From Dehalococcoidales bacterium (GTDB taxonomy: Bacteria > Chloroflexota > Dehalococcoidia > Lucifugimonadales > Lucifugimonadaceae), in NCBI GenBank assembly GCA_009937255.1, contig JAACCT010000020.1:1-61504 (forward strand): 61,504 nucleotides of DNA, read 5' to 3'. The translations under genes and the position numbers were made by a program. A model generated the notes under the pieces. It was not told where the DNA came from and did not search any database. It saw only the letters and a program-made list of their open reading frames with translations. Positions 55,320-61,504 of the stretch are shown one piece after another (the first letter of the stretch is position 1; each line of letters opens with the position of its first letter).

Positions 55320-57869
55320 ATGAGCAAAAAAAAAATTATTACAGATAAAATGTCTCCTGGTAGGAAACAGTATCTCGAAATAAAAAATAAATATAATGAT
55401 TGCTTACTCTTATTTAGAATGGGTGATTTTTATGAAACTTTTGACGAAGATGCAAAGAGATTATCTTCTATATTAAATATTGCACTTACTGCTAGAGATG
55501 TAGGAGATAAAAATAAAGTACCTTTAGCAGGAATTCCATATCATTCTTTAGATAATAATTTAAAAAAACTTGTAGATACAGGCTTAAAAATTGCCATAGC
55601 AGAACAAATTTCTGATCCTAAAGACTCTAAAGGTATAGTAGATAGGGCAGTAACAAGAGTAATTACTCCTGGAACAGTTACTGATCCTAATCTTTTAAAA
55701 TCTAATGAGAACAATTTCTTACTAAGTTTCTATGAAGAAAAAAATATCGTAGATATTTGCGCGCTAGATATTTCTACAGGAAAATTTGAAACATATTCAA
55801 CTGATATTTATAATATACAAAATGAAATTGAAAGATTAAATCCTAAAGAGATTCTTTTTGTTAGTGAAAATAAAAATATAATTAATGAGTATTTTGATTC
55901 ATATTTAACTAGAGAATATGAAGGAAATATTAAAAGTACTCCATTAGCTAAAAGGTTAATAAACTCACATTTTGATATTGAAGATATTAATCAAATAGGC
56001 CTAGAAAATAGGAAAACGTTACTCATGTCTTTAGGTATAATTTTAGATTTCATAGATTCTAATCAAAAAACTTTTTCAAAAAATATTAAAAAAATAAATA
56101 ATATTGATAGGTCAAACGATTTGATTCTTGATTTTGTTACCTTAAGAGACTTAGAAATAACGAAATCAAATTCAGGAAATGAACAAAATACCTTGTTTTA
56201 TTTTATGGATCAAACAAATACTGCCATGGGAGGTAGAGAACTTAGAAATTGGCTTATAACGCCAACACAAGACCTATTAAAAATAAAATCTAGGCATAAC
56301 CAACTTGAATGGATAAATAATAATAAAATTCAACTTATAGAAACTGATGAAATCTTAAAAAAAATAAGTGATCTTGAAAGAATTATAAATAGAGTAGAAA
56401 ACAAGACTAGTAATTATAGAGATATTATTTCTATCTACGAAAGTATTATCCAACTACCACTAATTAAAAAGATATTTAAGTCTTCAAAATTTAAATTTGA
56501 ATCAAATTCTGAAGACTTAAGAAAATTATCAAAATATTTAAACTATGCTATCGATACAAATAAATTATCTGAAATTCAAACTCAACTTCCAATTAAAAAA
56601 GGTTTTAATAAAGAATTTGATGAACTGATTGATTTGAAATTCCAATCAAATAATTCAATCTTAAAACTTGAAAAAAAAGAAAAAGAAGCTTCTGGAATAA
56701 ATAATTTAAAAATAAGTTTTAACAGAGTTTTTGGTTATTATTTTGAAGTCACTAAATCTAATCTTGATTCTGTACCTAATTATTTTATAAGAAGGCAAAC
56801 ATTGGCTAATTCTGAAAGATTTTATACTGAAGAATTAAAAATTCTTGAGGAAAAAATATTAAATGCAGATGAAAAAATTTCATCTCTTGAGAATTTAATT
56901 TTTATACAAATATGTGAAGAAATTTCACAGTATAAAAGTCAAATATTAAATATGAGTAATGATATTTCTCTTGTGGATACGTTATATTCTCTTTATAAAG
57001 TAGCTAACCAAAATAATTGGATAAAACCAAATCTATTACAAAATAATACTTTTAATATAAAAGATGCTATTCACCCTGTCATTGATAAGACACTAGGTTA
57101 TGGAAAGTTTGTACCTAATGATTTGAAATTTTCTGATTCAACTAATACAGCTATTATTACTGGACCAAATATGTCTGGAAAATCTACTTATTTGAGAACA
57201 ATGGCAATTATAATAATCCTTGCTCAAATGGGTTCTTTTGTTCCAGCAAGTAAGTGCGAAATTGGATTGGTAGATAGAATATTTACTCGAACAGGTCTTA
57301 CTGATGATATTCATACTGGTAAATCTACATTTCTTATAGAGATGGAAGAAACATCCAGGATTTTATCTCAATCAACTAATAAGTCATTTGCAGTTTTAGA
57401 TGAAATCGGAAGAGGTACTAGTACTTATGATGGATTATCACTAGCTTGGTCTATTCTAGAATATATAAATACTAAAATAGAAAAAAAATTTAGAACATTA
57501 TTTGCAACTCATTTTCATGAATTAACTAAATTACCTGAAACCTTTTCTAACATTATTAACCTTCAAGTAGCAGTATATGAAGAAAATAACAGTATTAATT
57601 TTCTTCACAGAATAATTGAAGGCTCATCAGAAAGATCCTATGGTATAAATGTTGCAGAAATTGCTGGTATACCTTTAGAAGTTTTATTAAGAGCAAAAGT
57701 ACTATTAGGAAATTTTGAAAATCCTAAAATAGAAGAAAATTCTTTTCAACCTCTCTTATTCGAAGAAAACATTTCAGAAATAACAAAAAAAATAATTGAT
57801 ATAGATTTAGATAATATTACTCCTTTAGAATTAATGAATTTAATAAGAAATATTCAAAAAGAAATTTAA
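55320..57869 (+). CDS. mutS: DNA mismatch repair protein MutS
   Basis: 849-aa MutS1. Mismatch-reading motif FRMGDFYETF (~32-41; Phe-X-Glu), connector and lever domains, then the ATPase: Walker A TGPNMSGKSTYLRTM (~617-631), DEIGRGTSTYDG (Walker B/signature) and ATHFHEL. A short C-terminal tail follows. It detects base mismatches. mutL is not adjacent. ATG at 55320 gives the conserved start MSPGRKQYLEIKNKY a few residues in. Confidence 0.95.
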   Translation: MSKKKIITDKMSPGRKQYLEIKNKYNDCLLLFRMGDFYETFDEDAKRLSSILNIALTARDVGDKNKVPLAGIPYHSLDNNLKKLVDTGLKIAIAEQISDPKDSKGIVDRAVTRVITPGTVTDPNLLKSNENNFLLSFYEEKNIVDICALDISTGKFETYSTDIYNIQNEIERLNPKEILFVSENKNIINEYFDSYLTREYEGNIKSTPLAKRLINSHFDIEDINQIGLENRKTLLMSLGIILDFIDSNQKTFSKNIKKINNIDRSNDLILDFVTLRDLEITKSNSGNEQNTLFYFMDQTNTAMGGRELRNWLITPTQDLLKIKSRHNQLEWINNNKIQLIETDEILKKISDLERIINRVENKTSNYRDIISIYESIIQLPLIKKIFKSSKFKFESNSEDLRKLSKYLNYAIDTNKLSEIQTQLPIKKGFNKEFDELIDLKFQSNNSILKLEKKEKEASGINNLKISFNRVFGYYFEVTKSNLDSVPNYFIRRQTLANSERFYTEELKILEEKILNADEKISSLENLIFIQICEEISQYKSQILNMSNDISLVDTLYSLYKVANQNNWIKPNLLQNNTFNIKDAIHPVIDKTLGYGKFVPNDLKFSDSTNTAIITGPNMSGKSTYLRTMAIIIILAQMGSFVPASKCEIGLVDRIFTRTGLTDDIHTGKSTFLIEMEETSRILSQSTNKSFAVLDEIGRGTSTYDGLSLAWSILEYINTKIEKKFRTLFATHFHELTKLPETFSNIINLQVAVYEENNSINFLHRIIEGSSERSYGINVAEIAGIPLEVLLRAKVLLGNFENPKIEENSFQPLLFEENISEITKKIIDIDLDNITPLELMNLIRNIQKEI

Positions 57870-57942
57870 AAAAACAAAGAGAGTAATTTATTTGGTGAAA
57901 TAAGTGGCATTGATTTAGACTTTGAGTAGTCTTGATTTAATA

Positions 57943-58173
57943 TTATTTGATACTTTTTTCTATGTGAGGAGTTTCATATTGTCTTCTTAAATTTTTAAGG
58001 CTCATTTCAAGTAATAAAATTTCTTTTTGTAATTCTTTATTTTTTTCTTCTAAAAAAATATTTTGTTCAGTAATAGATTTATTCTGTTCTTCAATAAATA
58101 AATATTCTTCTGATTTTTCATTTCCACAAGATAAAATAAAAAAAATTAAGATTAAAATAAAGTTTTTTTTCAC
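57943..58173 (-). CDS. Small coiled-coil lipoprotein candidate
   Basis: 76 aa. Signal peptide MKKNFILILIFFILSC with a plausible lipobox (ILSC, Cys16), then a Glu/Lys/Leu-rich helix (~25-65) that looks like a coiled coil. After signal-peptide cleavage ~60 residues remain. Function unknown. It is 8 bp after the creatininase gene in the same direction. LspA (39587-40081) would process it. Confidence 0.6.
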   Translation of the reverse strand: MKKNFILILIFFILSCGNEKSEEYLFIEEQNKSITEQNIFLEEKNKELQKEILLLEMSLKNLRRQYETPHIEKSIK

Positions 58174-58181
58174 GATTATTA

Positions 58182-58922
58182 TTAAGTTAGCATTTCTTGA
58201 ATTATATTAGAATATTTCTCTATAATATCATCATATATAAGCTTACCTTTTTCTTCTGATGCATCTGAAGAAGTTCCTAAAGGGTCAATTTTGATAGCTT
58301 CTTTGTCAACCAAATCAGGAAACATATGTAAAGCAACAGATGTTTCATATTCATTGGCATGTCCTGGGTAATTAGGGTCATTAATTACTTTTTTTATAAA
58401 ATTTGGGTCATGCATTTCCCAATAACTTGTATATCTGATATCAATTTTAGAATCCTGATCTAATAACTCCATATAATCTACATGAGTTCTTACTTCTGAT
58501 GTATCTATCTCGCTATGAAGCCCTTTCATCTCAAGATTAATATTTTGCATTGCTGTTCTCATAGGTTCAGTATTACCACCGTGACCATTTATAAAAAGAA
58601 TCTTGGTTATACCACTTCTTATCATGCTATTTACAACGTCCGTTAAAACACCAATAAATGTATTTACTCTTAGAGTCATTGTTCCAGGGAAAGCCATGTG
58701 TTGCTCAGCAATTCCTACACTCAATGGTCTATAAAATATTGTATTTTTTGAAAATTTATTAGTTAAATCTTCAGCTATTTTTGTAGCAGAATTAATGTCC
58801 ATTCCTATAAATAAATGATTTAGATGCTGTTCGACTGAGCCAGTAGGAATTATGGCCATGGGGTTATTTTTATTTATAAAATCTCTAGCTTCGTTTCGAT
58901 TGAAAAACTCTAAATTATGCAT
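58182..58922 (-). CDS. Creatininase-family amidohydrolase
   Basis: 246-aa protein: IPTGSVEQHLNHLFIGMDINSATKI near the N-terminus (Glu/His metal ligands), GIAEQHMAFPGTMTLR and the glycine loop ILFINGHGGNTEPMRTAM (~106-123), with YPGHANEYETSVALHMFP near the end. The fold hydrolyses cyclic or linear amides with two metals (creatinine, formamide-type intermediates). It is 5 bp from the D-aminoacylase gene, suggesting a joint degradation pathway for an N-acyl or cyclic amide compound. Substrate unknown. Confidence 0.85.
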   Translation of the reverse strand: MHNLEFFNRNEARDFINKNNPMAIIPTGSVEQHLNHLFIGMDINSATKIAEDLTNKFSKNTIFYRPLSVGIAEQHMAFPGTMTLRVNTFIGVLTDVVNSMIRSGITKILFINGHGGNTEPMRTAMQNINLEMKGLHSEIDTSEVRTHVDYMELLDQDSKIDIRYTSYWEMHDPNFIKKVINDPNYPGHANEYETSVALHMFPDLVDKEAIKIDPLGTSSDASEEKGKLIYDDIIEKYSNIIQEMLT

Positions 58923-58927
58923 AGTTT

Positions 58928-60520
58928 TTAACTTTCTTTATTTCTTATCACCCTACCGTATCTTCCTGGTAATTTCTTACCATTTTCTAATGCTATTTGA
59001 CCGTTTACTAAAACATATTTCATACCTGTAGAATATTGATGTGGATTAACATATGTAGCATTTTCTTTTATTTCTTCTGGTTTAAAAATGTTTATATCAG
59101 CAAAATAACCTTTTTTTAATTCACCTCTATTTTTTAAACCTAGCCTTGAAGCTGGTAAAGAAGTCATCCTGTTTATAGCTTTTCCTAATGGAACAAGCTT
59201 TTTATTTACCACCATATTTTCTATAAACCTAGAGTTTGTACCGTAACTTCTTGGATGAGGTTTTCCAGAAGATAGTGGTCCTTTATTACGTAAAGAATTA
59301 CCATCTGAAGCAACTGCAATTATGTCACAGTTACCTATTTCATCTACATCTTTCTCTTCCATAGAATGTAGTACAAAAGAACCTTCTGATATTTCATATA
59401 ATCTCATTGCAGCTTCTTCAGGACTACACCCAAATTTTTCAGAAATTTCTGAAAGATTCATACCTTCTAGAGATTTATCATTTGAAAATTCAGCTAATAC
59501 ACAACCAGAAGAACCGTGAAATCTATTTATATAATTGACTGTTTCAGATTTGATCTTATTTCTTAAGTTTTTATTTTTTAATCTGTCAAGAGTTTTTTCT
59601 CTTCCTCCTTCAAGACTCCATCTTGGAAACATACATCCACTAGTTGGGGTACTTGACCATTCATATGGATATTGATCTCCTGCTACATCAATTCCTTCTT
59701 CTCTTGCTCTATACATACCTTCAATCAATTCACCTCCTCTACCCCAAAATTTAGGCCCAACGGATTTAACATGACTTATTTGAATTTTACATCCTGTTCT
59801 TCTGCCTATTTCTATCGCTTCTGCGTGAGCTGGGAAAAGTCCAGAAGCATCATCACTTTCAGATCTTATATGACTTGAATATAGTAGGTCATTTTCTGCT
59901 ACTACTTTAGTGATTTCTACAATTTCTTCTGTGTGTGAATAAGAACCAGGAGCATACCAAAGTCCAGTAGAAAATCCTAGGATTCCTTGATCAATTGAAT
60001 CCTTAAGAATTTTTTTCATATCTTCAATATGGTCTGGAGTTGCTGAAATTGCTTCCATTCCCATAACGTACGATCTTAAGACTCCATGTCCTAATTGAGC
60101 AGCAATATTTACTGTAGGTTTATTAGAATCAATAATATTTAACCAGCCATTGAAATTATTCCAATTTATTTCGATTTTTTTATCATATTTTGAAAGACGA
60201 TCAGATAAAGTTTGCTTTGAAAATGAATTTAGTGGTGCGCAAAAACTCATACCACAATTCCCTACAAGTTCAAAAGTTACACCTTGAGTTAATTTACTGT
60301 CGGCTTCAGGATCAACTAAAAATGAAATATCACTGTGGGTATGAAGATCAATAAATCCTGGGGTAACAATATAACCATCAGCATCGATACTTTTTTTATG
60401 TTCAGGAATACTAGATCCAATAAATTCAATTTTATCTTTATTTATTCCAATATTGAGTTTTTCTGACAAATCAGAACTTCCTGAAAAAATTTCTCCGTTT
60501 TTTATCAAAAGATCTAAAAT
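58928..60520 (-). CDS. N-acyl-D-amino-acid deacylase / D-aminoacylase family amidohydrolase, probable ATT start
   Basis: ~530 aa. DGYIVTPGFIDLHTHSDI carries the HxH metal pair; QGVTFELVGNCGMSFCAP, HIRSES, ISHVK, the VASDG aspartate and HPRSYGTNSRFIE follow in family order, and the C-terminal LKKGYFADINIF closes the beta-sandwich. It hydrolyses amide bonds of N-acylated amino acids or related compounds. The family start reads like DLLIKNG: TTG at 60508 would cut it, while ATT at 60520 keeps it and has GGAG 8 bp upstream. Co-directional with creatininase. Confidence 0.85.
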   Translation of the reverse strand: MLDLLIKNGEIFSGSSDLSEKLNIGINKDKIEFIGSSIPEHKKSIDADGYIVTPGFIDLHTHSDISFLVDPEADSKLTQGVTFELVGNCGMSFCAPLNSFSKQTLSDRLSKYDKKIEINWNNFNGWLNIIDSNKPTVNIAAQLGHGVLRSYVMGMEAISATPDHIEDMKKILKDSIDQGILGFSTGLWYAPGSYSHTEEIVEITKVVAENDLLYSSHIRSESDDASGLFPAHAEAIEIGRRTGCKIQISHVKSVGPKFWGRGGELIEGMYRAREEGIDVAGDQYPYEWSSTPTSGCMFPRWSLEGGREKTLDRLKNKNLRNKIKSETVNYINRFHGSSGCVLAEFSNDKSLEGMNLSEISEKFGCSPEEAAMRLYEISEGSFVLHSMEEKDVDEIGNCDIIAVASDGNSLRNKGPLSSGKPHPRSYGTNSRFIENMVVNKKLVPLGKAINRMTSLPASRLGLKNRGELKKGYFADINIFKPEEIKENATYVNPHQYSTGMKYVLVNGQIALENGKKLPGRYGRVIRNKES

Positions 60521-60521
60521 A

Positions 60522-61394
60522 TCATTTACTCCATAAGTCTATAGATTTTATTTCATCAGAAAATATTATATTCCCGTTATATATCTTACGGATTTTATCT
60601 TCCGCGACAATTTTATTTTTTTCTTGACTAATATTTGGCCCCATATGTACTAATACTAGGTTTTTCACACCTGCATCTTGAGCCATTTGTGCAGCACCTT
60701 CAGTACCACATTGCCCATAAAATTCACCATTTTCGTTCATTGCTTCTTGATCATCCCAACACATACAAACCAGGTAATCTGCATTTTTAGAAAGATCAAC
60801 AACTGATTTACAAGGTTGCGTGTCTCCAGTAAAAACTATAGATTTATTTTCTGATGTTTCTAATCTATATGCCAGAGAATCTAAATAAGGTTGAACATGC
60901 TCTGCTACATCAGATACAACTTCCCATTTTTTAGAAACTTTTACAGTTCCAGGTGTTATATCCCTAGCGTTTGCTTTAGGTGGTGTTCTTGGTAATGTCC
61001 CTCCACGATTTTCATATACTTTTTGGCTTAAGGGATGATTAATTCTAGCTTTCCAATCATGAGAGAAAGCTCCATTATTTCCATAGATTTCTTCTGTAAG
61101 TTTTTCAGTAAGTTTAGGACCAAAAACATTTAATGTATTTTCTTTTCCAATACTTTGATCCCATCTACAAAGAAGAAAACATGGATAGTCAATATCATGA
61201 TCGAAATGGTGATGAGTAAAAAATAAATAGTCAATCTCTGTTGGCCATAAACCACTTTTTACTAATTTATGGGTAGCAGCAGGACCACAATCAAACATAA
61301 CTTTCTCACCATCAATATCCAACACATATGCAGATCCAAATCTGGATTCAGTTGGTGTAGGAGTTCCGGCACCAAGTATGTATAATTTATCCAT
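60522..61394 (-). CDS. Metallo-beta-lactamase fold hydrolase
   Basis: 290 aa. LGAGTPTPTESRFGSAYVLDIDGEKVMFDCG, the zinc motif FFTHHHFDHDID (HxHxDH, residues ~59-70), VFTGDTQPC and VLVHMGP near the end are all present. This is the RNase Z/arylsulfatase-like branch of the fold, acting on phosphodiester or ester substrates. It likely belongs to the same catabolic unit as the two amidohydrolases, with 1-bp spacing to the D-aminoacylase start. Substrate unknown. Confidence 0.8.
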   Translation of the reverse strand: MDKLYILGAGTPTPTESRFGSAYVLDIDGEKVMFDCGPAATHKLVKSGLWPTEIDYLFFTHHHFDHDIDYPCFLLCRWDQSIGKENTLNVFGPKLTEKLTEEIYGNNGAFSHDWKARINHPLSQKVYENRGGTLPRTPPKANARDITPGTVKVSKKWEVVSDVAEHVQPYLDSLAYRLETSENKSIVFTGDTQPCKSVVDLSKNADYLVCMCWDDQEAMNENGEFYGQCGTEGAAQMAQDAGVKNLVLVHMGPNISQEKNKIVAEDKIRKIYNGNIIFSDEIKSIDLWSK

Positions 61395-61410
61395 TTCTAC
61401 CCATCAATTT

Positions 61411-61504
61411 TTAAATGCTTAGGAATAAAGGTCCAAATATTATAGAAACTATAGCCATAAGTTTCATTAAGATATTTATTGCTGGTCCAGAAGTATCCTT
61501 AAAA
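61411..61504 (-). CDS. hppA: C-terminal end of a probable membrane proton pyrophosphatase (partial at right edge)
   Basis: The minus strand from the right edge reads [20 protein letters not shown] and continues to a TAA at 61411-61413. KDTSGPxxNIL is the very conserved end of proton-translocating pyrophosphatase HppA, which uses PPi hydrolysis to build a proton gradient. Only ~30 residues are visible, so the call rests on that motif. Its stop is 16 bp upstream of the metallo-hydrolase start. Confidence 0.72.
   Translation of the reverse strand, partial: FKDTSGPAINILMKLMAIVSIIFGPLFLSI

Noticed and set aside
1-61504. CRISPR arrays, IS elements, prophage genes or attachment sites
   Set aside because: No direct-repeat arrays, transposase or integrase motifs, or phage structural genes were seen on either strand.

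Overview
This window is a 61.5-kb piece of a very AT-rich bacterial chromosome. Genes are tightly packed, with many 1-4 bp overlaps and no gene-free stretch above about 150 bp. There are no insertion sequences, phage genes, CRISPR arrays or rRNA genes. The mix is a streamlined free-living heterotroph: housekeeping genes (bL9, bL32, bS16, bS21, DnaB, UvrB, MutS, RarA, GltX, MiaB, PurLQ, NadAC, LspA, Dtd) plus scattered catabolic genes. The combination (proton-translocating transhydrogenase, MoaD-MoaE fusion, adjacent transaldolase and phosphoglucose isomerase, NIPSNAP, creatininase and D-aminoacylase families, apparent membrane pyrophosphatase) recalls small low-GC marine Chloroflexota of the SAR202/Dehalococcoidia type. 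That is an inference from gene content and style, not a phylogenetic result.

Layout: 1-1.5 kb, a cut-off HpcH/HpaI-type aldolase end and an MFS transporter. 1.6-4.6 kb, rpmF and the three-gene pnt transhydrogenase operon. 5.1-15.4 kb, a ten-gene minus-strand run that begins with replication/translation genes (rplI, dnaB, a tandem DnaC-like loader) and continues into carbon metabolism (SMP-30 lactonase, transketolase, RpiB, transaldolase, Pgi, a DUF2090-like protein). 15.5-19.3 kb, acetyl-CoA synthetase, a SelA-like PLP enzyme and a DUF1932-type dehydrogenase. 19.3-23.6 kb, Mrp/ApbC and DUF59 (Fe-S assembly), NIPSNAP, uvrB, methyltransferase. 23.7-28.8 kb, an aminotransferase, then a membrane-anchored winged-helix regulator, an ABC-2 exporter, YebC, KhpA and bS16. 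28.9-33.3 kb, MoaD-MoaE, tRNA-Ser(GCT), miaB, nadA, nadC. 33.3-40.1 kb, dtd, FmdB-like, purL, purQ, rpsU, gltX, rluD-like, lspA. 40.1-48.7 kb, threonine aldolase, rarA, selA, then a MoxR / Nudix / giant VWA operon. 48.7-53.2 kb, a Gld-type ABC cluster. 53.3-57.9 kb, cysteine desulfurase, an unknown membrane protein, mutS. 57.9-61.5 kb, a small lipoprotein, creatininase, D-aminoacylase, metallo-beta-lactamase fold hydrolase and the last codons of what looks like a membrane pyrophosphatase.

The most unusual observations are as follows. Three otherwise intact conserved genes (uvrB, rarA, moxR) each carry one in-frame stop, one each of TAA, TAG and TGA, and each at a position where I expect leucine. 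nadC and the D-aminoacylase gene have no convincing ATG/GTG/TTG start but have a well-placed Shine-Dalgarno ahead of ATT. The helicase loader is an internal duplication of the AAA+ domain. The Mrp protein lacks the family's CxxC, and the MoaD GG motif is buried inside a fusion. I did not find a clearly novel multi-gene defence or mobile system; the best candidates for undescribed biology are the MoxR-Nudix-VWA operon, the tandem loader and the membrane-tethered regulator.
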